Source of the DNA: Candidatus Pacearchaeota archaeon
GTDB taxonomy: Archaea > Nanobdellota > Nanobdellia > Pacearchaeales > GW2011-AR1
Assembly (NCBI GenBank): GCA_016186375.1
Contig: JACPLS010000008.1
Coordinates: 1 to 20,074 of the forward strand
Reading direction: 5' to 3'
DNA: 20,074 bases
Positions 13,976-19,799 of this stretch are shown here, in pieces. Below the pieces are notes generated by a model, which saw only the letters and a list, made by a program, of their open reading frames with translations, searched no databases and was not told the origin of the DNA. Position 1 is the stretch's first letter; every line of letters begins with the position of its first letter. A program made the position numbers and the translations under genes.

Positions 13976-15022
13976 CTATTGATTTTTCACCCATTTTTTA
14001 GCAGTATTAGATAATCCAATTAAAAACTCCTTAAATGGAACTTCATCTTTATAAAAGCAAATCCAAATTGTTTGAAGCATTTGCTCAAACATAAACAAAA
14101 AATATCTTATCTTCATCTCCTTTGATTTACATTTTATTCTTGCTTCATCCTGAACTCTAAATTGAGTTTCAATTCTCCATCTTTTTTTATATATGCCAAT
14201 TAGATTACCTAACACAACTTTCTCGACGTTGGTTGCGAAAATCCAGTCATAATTCTTGTCACTTTTTTTATCATAAATTTGCTTTAGAAAAGAAAGATAT
14301 GTCTCTCCTTCCCAGGCAGACATATCTTTTTTAAAAGTATAATCGTGAATAAAAATTGTTTTCTTTTCTTCTAACTCTTCAAACAATTGCTTATACTCTT
14401 TTCTTTTTGGAACAAAAATCAAGTAAGGATATTTCCATTTTGTTAATTCGAACATCAAATCATTATCATAAAATCCTCTATCAAATAAAATTAATTTTAT
14501 ATCTCCGATATAATCTTTTATCAAAGACAAGCAGTGTATGATTACACTACTTTTATAATGCCCTAGTTTTATCGGAACCGAAATTAAAGGTATTTTTTCA
14601 GGAATATCGTCGGAAACTATACTACAAGTAAGAAATTTAAAATGCCCCGTAATGGCGTCCTTTCCAGTCCAACCATGAATATCAAAGCCCTGAACATCTC
14701 CATAAAAATCCTCATCAGTATAATCAAACGCAAGAATAACTGATTTTTTATTTAAGTTTAGTTTATTTGAAATTCCTTTGATATAATTCAGATAAGCATA
14801 TTCCATCATGCTTATCGAAGATTCTTTGCATCTTAAGTAAAAAATATCTGCTTTGTTGCTTATGGTTTCGATATAAGTATTGCATGAAGCAGATTCAAGC
14901 AAAATCGGAAGAAGTTCATAACCGGTAATATTATTTTTATCATCGGATAAACCCAATGCATAATTAATATGTTTTTTAATCATCTTCAAACTAAAACAAA
15001 TTTTATCTTCATTCATCTGCAA
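13976..15022 (-). CDS. DDE transposase, IS4 superfamily (ISH3-like)
   Basis: A 348-residue transposase with a complete DDE triad: D100 in VILAFDYTDEDFYG, D181 in LILFDRGFYDN, and E285 in YKKRWRIETQFRVQDEAR. The last is the Y-x2-R-x3-E block of the IS4 group, though Asp replaces the usual Lys six residues later. The N-terminal 90 residues are probably the DNA-binding part. The spacing and total length fit a full enzyme, with no frameshift or stop, so the element may still be mobile. The start at 15022 overlaps the end of the upstream small gene by 14 bases; an alternative ATG at 15016 also overlaps it. Translation is therefore likely coupled. Confidence 0.88.
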   Translation of the reverse strand: MQMNEDKICFSLKMIKKHINYALGLSDDKNNITGYELLPILLESASCNTYIETISNKADIFYLRCKESSISMMEYAYLNYIKGISNKLNLNKKSVILAFDYTDEDFYGDVQGFDIHGWTGKDAITGHFKFLTCSIVSDDIPEKIPLISVPIKLGHYKSSVIIHCLSLIKDYIGDIKLILFDRGFYDNDLMFELTKWKYPYLIFVPKRKEYKQLFEELEEKKTIFIHDYTFKKDMSAWEGETYLSFLKQIYDKKSDKNYDWIFATNVEKVVLGNLIGIYKKRWRIETQFRVQDEARIKCKSKEMKIRYFLFMFEQMLQTIWICFYKDEVPFKEFLIGLSNTAKKWVKNQ

Positions 15023-15167
15023 TTACCACATAAACCTTTTTACCGATGAATTCCTTTGGAAAGTCTATTCTTCCGCTAGTTCCAAAGGGTTTGACTTCTC
15101 TTTCAAGGAAACATTTTATACCCTTTAGAGTAAGCTTTGATTTTTCTATTATTTTTACTCTTTTCAT
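15009..15167 (-). CDS. DUF2080-like transposon-associated small protein (AbrB-like swapped-hairpin candidate)
   Basis: A 52-residue frame from ATG 15167 to TGA at 15009-15011. The segment EREVKPFGTSGRIDFPKEFIGKKVYVVI (about residues 22-49) matches my memory of the DUF2080 'transposase-associated' family: E-K/R-x-V-K-P-F-G-x-S-x-R-V-x-x-P-K-x-[WF]-I-G-K-K-V. The pattern of beta strand, G-N/T-S-x-R, P-K-x-x-x-G, beta strand also resembles AbrB/SpoVT DNA-binding hairpins. Function is not established in the family; a DNA-binding regulator of transposition is my inference, supported by the palindrome at its own transcription start. It overlaps the transposase start by 14 bases, an arrangement typical of coupled IS genes. 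The leaderless promoter fits this ATG. Confidence 0.75.
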   Translation of the reverse strand: MKRVKIIEKSKLTLKGIKCFLEREVKPFGTSGRIDFPKEFIGKKVYVVIADE

Positions 15168-15199
15168 ACCTATCTATTAGATAGGTTAAGTATTTAAGC
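15168..15199 (-). promoter_or_regulatory. Promoter and candidate operator of the insertion-sequence genes
   Basis: On the minus strand a TATA-like CTTAAATAC (15191-15199) is followed by an interrupted palindrome: ACCTATCT (15168-15175) and AGATAGGT (15179-15186) around three bases. The palindrome ends directly at the ATG of the DUF2080-like gene (15167), that is, over the expected transcription start. Its half-site matches the perfect palindrome at the other end of the element. Confidence 0.6.
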
Positions 15200-15231
15200 T
15201 TTTTGGATTAATTTTATAGTACTAAATCTCA

Positions 15232-15244
15232 TTCGGAAATACTG
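15232..15244 (-). repeat. Right terminal inverted repeat of the insertion sequence
   Basis: TTCGGAAATACTG on the plus strand is the inverted copy of the left end with one mismatch. It sets the outer boundary at 15244. Confidence 0.75.
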
Positions 15245-15352
15245 TGAGCCTGGCAATAAAAATAAATTTACCGCCGTCCCCCGCCCAAAATTGTAACCCT
15301 CCATAAATCGATAACAAACAGCAATTACGCCCAACCTCAAATTTTTAGCCAA
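15245..15352. other. Gene-free spacer with a C-rich tract
   Basis: No gene is visible from the end of the insertion sequence to the structured region. It contains a C-rich tract at about 15269-15284 (ACCGCCGTCCCCCGCCC), so the minus strand has G runs of 3 and 5 with neighbouring GG pairs; a weak two-layer G-quadruplex is conceivable. Its base composition is unlike the AT-rich DNA on the left. Confidence 0.4.
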
Positions 15353-15476
15353 GTTTACTTACCCTTGGAGCTTCTTGCTCAGCAAGGGGTCACTTTGTGA
15401 CTCGCCTAATCACAAGTAAACGGAAAACTTCTCATTTATTCCATAAATGTTTTTCTTCGTGAAAAACCGAAGTTTT
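15353..15476. ncRNA. Two tandem three-way-junction folds (candidate structured RNA or DNA element)
   Basis: First fold: outer stem GTTTACTT (15353-15360)/AAGTAAAC (15414-15421). Inside it are hairpin CCCTTG/CAAGGG (15362-15367/15383-15388), topped by GAGC/GCTC with a TTCTT loop, and hairpin GTCAC/GTGAC (15389-15401). Second fold, two bases later: outer stem AAAACTTC (15424-15431)/GAAGTTTT (15469-15476). Inside it are hairpin CATTTAT/ATAAATG (15433-15449, loop TCC) and hairpin TTTTTC/GAAAAA (15450-15466, loop TTCGT). All stems are perfect Watson-Crick. The region holds no credible reading frame, and its end is 13 bases from the stop of the DUF2283-like gene, so on the minus strand it could be that gene's 3' end. 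Strand, and RNA versus DNA role, are undecided. Confidence 0.5.
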
Positions 15477-15489
15477 GCCTAACTTTCAA

Positions 15490-15750
15490 CTATTTAGAAG
15501 GAACGCTTATTTCTAATGGAATCGACATCCCGAGTTGTTTTAGAACTCTCTTCAAAATTGCCTCTCTTGCTCTCTTTTTGAAACTCAGTATCCCTATGCT
15601 TTTAATCTCCTGCGTTTCTCTATCTTTAGTTACAAAAATGCCTTCTTCTAAATCTTCTGTATATTCTGTTTCTGGTGGGAGACCGAAGGATATCTCTAGG
15701 AAATCCCCCAATTCATCATAATATACGTCAAATGTTTCTTGGTTTTTCAT
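15490..15750 (-). CDS. DUF2283-like small protein (possible orphan antitoxin)
   Basis: An 86-residue protein from ATG 15750. The first half, FDVYYDELGDFLEISFG ... EDLEEGIFVTKDRETQEIKSIGIL (about residues 7-56), follows the DUF2283 pattern: Y-D-x-x-x-D-x-L-x-I, then an acidic turn, G-I-x-V-x-x-D and a final G-I-x-I strand. The second half is a basic helix (FKKRAREAILKRVLKQLG) and a short tail. DUF2283 proteins are often found beside DUF4258/RelE-like toxins as presumed antitoxins; no partner is visible here, and upstream lies a transposase remnant on the other strand. The same frame stays open to 16191, but that part is the antisense of the remnant and gives a Cys/Phe-rich nonsense protein, so I start at 15750. 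No TATA box at proper leaderless spacing was found. Confidence 0.65.
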   Translation of the reverse strand: MKNQETFDVYYDELGDFLEISFGLPPETEYTEDLEEGIFVTKDRETQEIKSIGILSFKKRAREAILKRVLKQLGMSIPLEISVPSK

Positions 15751-15867
15751 TGTATTGCTTTTATAAAATGTGACGATATTATGAACCCTTCGCCGTTTAA
15801 GTATTTTGCTATTACGAGCACGAATTGTCTTATCCAGAAATAACTTCCTCTCGACAAACAAGATAAG

Positions 15868-15885
15868 GCTTGTGAATGCACAAGC
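15868..15885 (+). repeat. Perfect 7-bp hairpin before the transposase remnant
   Basis: GCTTGTG (15868-15874) and CACAAGC (15879-15885) pair around AATG. The hairpin ends 4 bases before the ATG of the remnant. It may be part of the old element's end or of its leader. Confidence 0.5.
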
Positions 15886-15889
15886 TCTT

Positions 15890-16269
15890 ATGAGAAAACT
15901 GAACAAAAGCAAGATTCGCTGGATTGTTCGGGAAGTTGAAAGGAGGGAGCAAGGCGTTTGGAGCATAGCACAGCAACAAAACATAACACCAGATGGGCAA
16001 GAGAAGTACACAAAAAATACAGGAAAGATGAGAACCCAAAACTCAAGCAATGTGGAAGAAAGCCTAAACCAATCAGTGATGAAGAGCGAAAAATTGTTAT
16101 CGAAACATATCATGAGGTACTCGCATCTGCTACAATGATTGAGCAAGTTCTCGACGAGAAAGGAGTGCATATCAATCACAATCGTATTCATCTTATCCTG
16201 CTGGAAGCAGGATTAGCTCGTGAAGAGCCAAAGAAGAAACACAGAAGAAGTTGGGCGGATAAGATATAG
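15890..16269 (+). pseudogene. Frameshifted, 3'-truncated transposase remnant (IS481-like N-terminal HTH part)
   Basis: From ATG 15890 the frame reads MRKLNKSKIRWIVREVERRE ... QQQNITP, an N-terminal helix-turn-helix of the kind seen in archaeal IS481/IS3-like 'integrase core' transposases. At about 15990 the frame is lost, and continuing homology-like sequence (RWAREVHKKYRK ... GRKPKPISDEERKIVIE ... KHRRSW) is found in another frame from 15991, ending at TAG 16267-16269. One lost base between 15989 and 15994 explains this. After KHRRSW the catalytic DDE domain that should follow is missing, so the gene is dead twice over. It cannot be a programmed frameshift product because the catalytic part is absent. 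The family call is from memory of the motif order. Confidence 0.75.
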
Positions 16270-16362
16270 AGGACTTTAGGGGTTTGTCAAAGTATTCTAT
16301 ATTACAACTTTGAGAATATCTTTGCGTATTTATTTGATTCCGATGTTATAATTCACTAGATA

Positions 16363-16407
16363 TAGAGAACTGCGTAAGATAGATTACATTTTGTACATAG
16401 TTCTCTA
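16363..16407. repeat. 9-bp inverted repeat upstream of FEN1
   Basis: TAGAGAACT (16363-16371) and AGTTCTCTA (16399-16407) are perfect inverted copies with a 27-base spacer. It could be the trace of a mobile element linked to the neighbouring transposase remnant, or a regulator site about 80 bases before the FEN1 ATG. I see nothing else in 16270-16450. Confidence 0.5.
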
Positions 16408-16451
16408 ATGAATAACTTCCAAACACGGTCATCCATCTCATGCAGTTATCC

Positions 16452-16463
16452 ATAAATATTTAA
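16452..16463 (+). promoter_or_regulatory. TATA box of the FEN1 gene
   Basis: ATAAATATTTAA is centred about 28 bases before ATG 16486, and no Shine-Dalgarno is present. The transcript is therefore probably leaderless, which supports the chosen start. Confidence 0.6.
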
Positions 16464-16485
16464 TCTTCGTCCTGCTTGTTTTAAT

Positions 16486-17493
16486 ATGGGCCTTCAAATT
16501 GGGGATATTGTTCCACGAAAACAAGTAACATTCAGCGAACTAAAGGGGAAAAAACTTGCAGTTGATGCTTTCAATGCACTTTATCAGTTTTTGACATCAA
16601 TTAGGCAACCAGATGGGGTGCCACTTATGGATGGGAAAAGGAGAGTAACTTCACATCTTTCTGGGCTCTTTTATCGGAGCATTGCTTTATTGCAAGAAGG
16701 TATCGGGCTTATTTACGTTTTTGATGGGGAATATTCTCCTTTGAAAGGTGCGACGCAGAAGCAAAGACAAGAGGCAAAGGATGCTGCACAGGAGAAGTAT
16801 CAAGAAGCTGTCGAGGCAGAAGATGTTGATGCTATGGCTAAATACGCGCGCGGTTTTGTCAGACTTACTGGAGAAATGGTTGCAGAGAGCAAGGAACTTT
16901 TGGAAGCGTTGGGGGTTGCTGTTGTGCAGGCGCCAAGTGAGGGAGAGATACAGTGTGCAGAGCTTGTAAAGTCAGGACAAGCGTGGGCTGTAGCAAGTCA
17001 GGATTACGATGCTCTTGCTGTTGGTTCACCAAGGCTTATTCAGAATATGACTTTATCCAAGACAAGAAAGACTGCTTCAGGTGTTATATATATTGCACCT
17101 GAAATTATTGAGTACAGCAAGACGCTCAACGAGTTGGAGATTACCGGGGATCAGCTTATTTGTTTGGCTATTTTAGTAGGTACTGATTACAATCCTGGAG
17201 GCGTGAAAGGCATTGGACCGAAAAAGGCGCTTGCTCTTGTCCGAGAGAAGAAGTATCCTGTAGATATTTTCCGAGCGATAGAGGAGCGTGTTGATTTTGA
17301 CTGGCCCACTGTCTTTGAGATGTTCAAAAAGCCGCAAGTGCATAATGAACGTGTTGTTTTTCCTGTAATGAATCGTGATAAGATTATTGAGATTTTAGTT
17401 GAGAGACATGATTTTTCCCGTGAACGCGTGCAGAAGCAACTTGACAAACTTACAGAAATTAAAATGAAAGGAGCGCAGCAAAAGTTGTTTTAG
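16486..17493 (+). CDS. fen: Flap endonuclease FEN1
   Basis: A 335-residue structure-specific nuclease that removes 5' flaps in Okazaki-fragment maturation and base-excision repair. The N-terminal MGLQIGDIV opening is typical (Gly2 sits in the active site). Metal-binding residues are all present: D27 (AVDAFN), D80 (VFDGE), E152 and E154 (SEGEIQ), D173 and D175 (SQDYDA) and D234 (VGTDYN). The helical arch lies at about 85-135, and the helix-2-turn-helix GGVKGIGPKKAL is at 238-249. The C-terminus is short: it stops at GAQQKLF, where archaeal FEN1 normally has a PCNA-interacting Q-x-x-L-x-x-F-F-type box, so the box here is reduced or degenerate. Its promoter is separate, and it stands upstream of unrelated membrane-protein genes. 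Confidence 0.95.
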   Translation: MGLQIGDIVPRKQVTFSELKGKKLAVDAFNALYQFLTSIRQPDGVPLMDGKRRVTSHLSGLFYRSIALLQEGIGLIYVFDGEYSPLKGATQKQRQEAKDAAQEKYQEAVEAEDVDAMAKYARGFVRLTGEMVAESKELLEALGVAVVQAPSEGEIQCAELVKSGQAWAVASQDYDALAVGSPRLIQNMTLSKTRKTASGVIYIAPEIIEYSKTLNELEITGDQLICLAILVGTDYNPGGVKGIGPKKALALVREKKYPVDIFRAIEERVDFDWPTVFEMFKKPQVHNERVVFPVMNRDKIIEILVERHDFSRERVQKQLDKLTEIKMKGAQQKLF

Positions 17494-17499
17494 AAAGTG

Positions 17500-17508
17500 A
17501 TATAAATC
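17500..17508 (+). promoter_or_regulatory. TATA box of the 197-residue membrane-protein gene
   Basis: ATATAAAT is centred about 24 bases before ATG 17528, seven bases after the FEN1 stop. The spacing supports a leaderless start and a transcript separate from FEN1. Confidence 0.5.
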
Positions 17509-17527
17509 TCGATGCTTTTGTGTTTGG

Positions 17528-18121
17528 ATGAAAAGTTTGATTTTTGTGCTTTGTCTTCTTATGATTGGAACTTTTATTGCAGGCGCTGCGGAATCACTGA
17601 GCGATGCGGTTCAAGATATTAATGCTTCTAAAGACGAAGCGAGATCTCTGCGCGGAGCCGGCGGCGCATCCGAGAGTTCACTTGAGCAGCCGATTGTTTT
17701 TTCCGGAACTTTGCGAAAATATGTGAATAGTATTTTCCGTTTTTCTTCTGAAGAGCCTATAAATCTTCATCTGCTGATTCTTTTACTCGCGATTTTAGGA
17801 GTGCTCATTCTTATCTTGCAGCAATTCATGGCTCTCGTGCCATTTTTTAGCCAGAGGTGGCAGTCATTTTCTGCTGCAGTTATTATAACTCTAATGGCAT
17901 CTGTTGCCGGAACTGTGCGGATGTCTGCGCTTTATCTTCAAGATTTGGGCAGGAGCGTGCAATTTCTGGGAAGTTCAGGATTGCTTAATCTTTTTGTTAT
18001 AGTTATTGTATTAATATTTGCTTACTATGCTGTTTCGAAGATATTAGTCATGCTTCAGCGAAGCGAGCAAGCAAGCAATGCCGAACAGATTGGATTTGAT
18101 GCAAGTTTTAATCGTTCTTAG
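17528..18121 (+). CDS. Membrane protein with signal peptide and three helices, unknown
   Basis: A 197-residue protein. Residues 1-20 form a signal peptide (MKSLIFVLCLLMIGTFIAGA, cleavage probably after GAAE). Then come a polar Ser/Gly/Asp-rich outer segment (about 22-78) and three hydrophobic helices at about 80-105, 114-136 and 150-174, with a short polar tail inside. Outer stretch FSGTLRKYVNSIFRFSSEEPINLH precedes helix one. I recognise no family. Signal peptide, outer loop, then a membrane bundle is the common plan of the next three genes, so all four may build one membrane complex. It converges with the following minus-strand gene, one base apart at the stops. Confidence 0.65.
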   Translation: MKSLIFVLCLLMIGTFIAGAAESLSDAVQDINASKDEARSLRGAGGASESSLEQPIVFSGTLRKYVNSIFRFSSEEPINLHLLILLLAILGVLILILQQFMALVPFFSQRWQSFSAAVIITLMASVAGTVRMSALYLQDLGRSVQFLGSSGLLNLFVIVIVLIFAYYAVSKILVMLQRSEQASNAEQIGFDASFNRS

Positions 18122-18122
18122 T

Positions 18123-18827
18123 TTAGCGCCGATTAAATTTTTTGCTTGCTGCTGCACCTTCTTTGAGACCACGTTCAAGCGTCTTCATCTCAGCTTTTGT
18201 CTGCTGTACTATTCCTTTGAGGTTTTTTTCTTTATTTTCTTTTGATGCAGATTCTATTTTTTGTGCTAAGAGCGAATCAACTTTTTTGATTACGACAAGA
18301 GATGCGATTAGAATAATTCCAAGAATTATGCGCGTGTACCACTCATTTTTTGATAAGACAAAATTTACCATAAATACCGCTATTGTGCTGATAACTTTCA
18401 TCTGGGCAAGCATTATTGTAACCCCGATACTAATCAGGAGTGTGATTGCGGGATTGAACAATTTCAAGGCATTTAGCGGTTTTGCAATCAGGTAGACAGT
18501 GAATACCCAGAGAAATACTACAATCATGAAAGTGAAAGATACTACATAAGGTTCGCCGAATACTATAATTAACGGGAGGGGATAGGCTATAAATGATTTA
18601 TGCACTGGAGATAGAAATTTATTGTTCTCAATAAACTTTGACCATTCCTGAGTAAGATATTTGTCTTTAATCTGTTCAGCATCTTTAGGAATATCGCTTA
18701 TTTTTTCTTTAATATTCTCAATTGATTCTTCAGGATTAACTGCAGATTGCGCGTGAGGGAGAAGAAAAATCACGAACGCGCAAAACAGCGTTATAGCGAT
18801 TATTCCAGTCAGACAGGGCTTTTTCAT
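18123..18827 (-). CDS. Membrane protein with signal peptide and C-terminal coiled coil, unknown
   Basis: A 234-residue protein. It has an N-terminal signal sequence (about 1-29, ending PHAQSAV), then a charged helical outer segment (about 31-78) containing YLTQEWSKFIENN, and membrane helices at about 85-115, 126-157 and 165-181. The last 50 residues are lysine- and glutamate-rich with heptad periodicity (QKIESASKENKEKNLKGIVQQTKAEMKTLERGL), a likely cytoplasmic coiled coil. The 'TQEW' segment recalls an unnamed DPANN membrane-protein family; I cannot go further. It is divergent from the next gene, whose promoter shares the 74-base gap, and convergent with the previous one. The start fits a leaderless TATA box 25 bases upstream. 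Confidence 0.65.
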   Translation of the reverse strand: MKKPCLTGIIAITLFCAFVIFLLPHAQSAVNPEESIENIKEKISDIPKDAEQIKDKYLTQEWSKFIENNKFLSPVHKSFIAYPLPLIIVFGEPYVVSFTFMIVVFLWVFTVYLIAKPLNALKLFNPAITLLISIGVTIMLAQMKVISTIAVFMVNFVLSKNEWYTRIILGIILIASLVVIKKVDSLLAQKIESASKENKEKNLKGIVQQTKAEMKTLERGLKEGAAASKKFNRR

Positions 18828-18847
18828 CTATCGTTATAGTGAATTGA

Positions 18848-18855
18848 TTATTTAA
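18848..18855 (-). promoter_or_regulatory. TATA box of the 234-residue membrane-protein gene
   Basis: The minus strand reads TTAAATAA, centred about 24-25 bases from the ATG at 18827. It lies back to back with the promoter of the gene at 18902. Confidence 0.5.
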
Positions 18856-18863
18856 GGGTTTTT

Positions 18864-18880
18864 ACCGAAATGTTTAAATA
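18864..18880 (+). promoter_or_regulatory. BRE/TATA promoter of the 298-residue membrane-protein gene
   Basis: CCGAAATG (BRE-like, 18865-18872) joins GTTTAAATA (18872-18880), centred about 26 bases before ATG 18902. With the minus-strand box at 18848 this makes a compact divergent promoter pair that could be co-regulated. Confidence 0.65.
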
Positions 18881-18901
18881 GAGGATTATAGTATTTAAAG
18901 T

Positions 18902-19798
18902 ATGCATTGTAAAAAAGGTGTTTTATTTGCTTTAATTTTTGCCGTATTTTTATTATCGCAATTTGCCTTTGTCGCTGCTGCAGGAGAAACGACAGAACGT
19001 TTTACGAATCTTCTTGATGGCATTGGCGATTTTATTGAGCCTCTTTCAAAAAGTGTTTTAGGTGATGCTTCAGGAACTGATGAACTTGCCATGCAGGTTT
19101 TATCTTTCTTGCTTGTTGCTTTGATTGTTTTTGGAGTTTTGAGCACTGTTAATTTCTTTGGTCCTGGTAAAGAATGGATTAATGTTATTATCGGTATAAT
19201 TATCGCGATTATCGGCGTGCGCTTCATGCCTGATAATTTCTTGGAAGCAGCCACACTGCCTTCAAGCGCATTAGTCATGTTTCTTGTGATGGTTGTGCCA
19301 TTTGTCGCGGCTTTTTATATTATTCACAAAAGTGTTAGTAATCAGAATGTTCGACGTGCGCTTTGGGCAGTATATGGGGTGTTAGTCCTTGTATTGTGGG
19401 GCTATAATGCTGCTAATAATCCGAACGCAGTTGCGAACTGGATGTACCCCCTTGTCGGAGTAGGTATTCTGGTTGCTTTTGTTTTTGATGGAACTTTTTA
19501 TAAATGGCGGAATAAAGGGCGCGCGCAGCGTATGATGGCTGAAAATGCGCAAGATGAAGTGGATAAGTTAGTTGGAGAAATTAATAGGCTTCAGGCATTG
19601 ATTGCTGGAGCTAACCCTGCGCAACGCTTGGCTTATCAGCGTCAGATTAAGAAACTTAATGATAATCTTAACGCATTGCAGGGCATTAGTGCTCCATCGG
19701 GTGGATGGACTAAGTTCTTCTGGGCATTAATTGTTGTGCTTTTCTTGTTTATTGTTTACCTCTTTTGGCCTGCAATCAAGGGCGTTTTTGGATTTTAA
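18902..19798 (+). CDS. Multi-helix membrane protein with signal peptide and coiled coil, unknown
   Basis: A 298-residue protein. A signal peptide (about 1-27, MHCKKG then a hydrophobic core ending FVAAAG) leads to a short outer segment with EPLSKSVLGDASGTDELAMQ (about 46-65). Helices follow at about 66-86, 92-107, 121-143, 152-168 and 178-197. A basic, then heptad-like cytoplasmic segment (about 203-262, with EVDKLVGEINRLQALI) leads to a last helix at about 271-292. No family recognised. The outer segment P-x5-[VI]-L-G-x2-S aligns without gaps to the next gene, so the two are probable paralogues. Coiled coil plus membrane bundle suggests a scaffold or secretion component; this is inference. 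The next gene starts 1 base after the stop, so they are co-transcribed. Confidence 0.7.
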   Translation: MHCKKGVLFALIFAVFLLSQFAFVAAAGETTERFTNLLDGIGDFIEPLSKSVLGDASGTDELAMQVLSFLLVALIVFGVLSTVNFFGPGKEWINVIIGIIIAIIGVRFMPDNFLEAATLPSSALVMFLVMVVPFVAAFYIIHKSVSNQNVRRALWAVYGVLVLVLWGYNAANNPNAVANWMYPLVGVGILVAFVFDGTFYKWRNKGRAQRMMAENAQDEVDKLVGEINRLQALIAGANPAQRLAYQRQIKKLNDNLNALQGISAPSGGWTKFFWALIVVLFLFIVYLFWPAIKGVFGF

Positions 19799-19799
19799 C

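Larger units (their letters stand above)
13860..15244 (-). mobile_element. Complete 1.39-kb two-gene insertion sequence (IS4/ISH3-like DDE)
   Basis: The ends are inverted copies: CAGTATCTCCGAA at 13860-13872 and, on the other strand, CAGTATTTCCGAA at 15232-15244, 12 of 13 bases identical. Just inside the right end AATGAGAT follows at once (plus strand 15226-15233). The same eight bases occur at the left end at 13884-13891 after a 13-base A/C-rich insert, so the repeat may really be about 19 bases with an insertion. Between the ends lie a DUF2080-like gene and a DDE transposase, both on the minus strand. The bases next to the two ends (TTGAT left, TGAGC right) do not form an evident target duplication. 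The family name rests on the transposase motifs; the ends were found by eye. Confidence 0.8.

Noticed and set aside
15353..15421. tRNA or tRNA-like gene
   Set aside because: The outer stem and two hairpins recall a cloverleaf, but there is no T-loop GGTTCGAAT-type sequence, no anticodon arm of proper size and no A/B box pattern.
15980..16000. Programmed frameshift in the transposase remnant
   Set aside because: There is no slippery sequence, and the catalytic domain that a fused product would need is missing, so this is decay.
15751..16191. N-terminal extension of the DUF2283-like frame, giving a 233-residue protein
   Set aside because: The extension is antisense to the transposase remnant and yields a Cys/Phe/Leu-rich sequence with no domain; ATG 15750 opens the recognisable domain directly.
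18142..19278. Open frames opposite the membrane-protein genes (18142-18495 plus; 18895-19278 minus)
   Set aside because: Both are antisense shadows of signal-peptide and helix-encoding genes with good promoters, and their translations show no domain.
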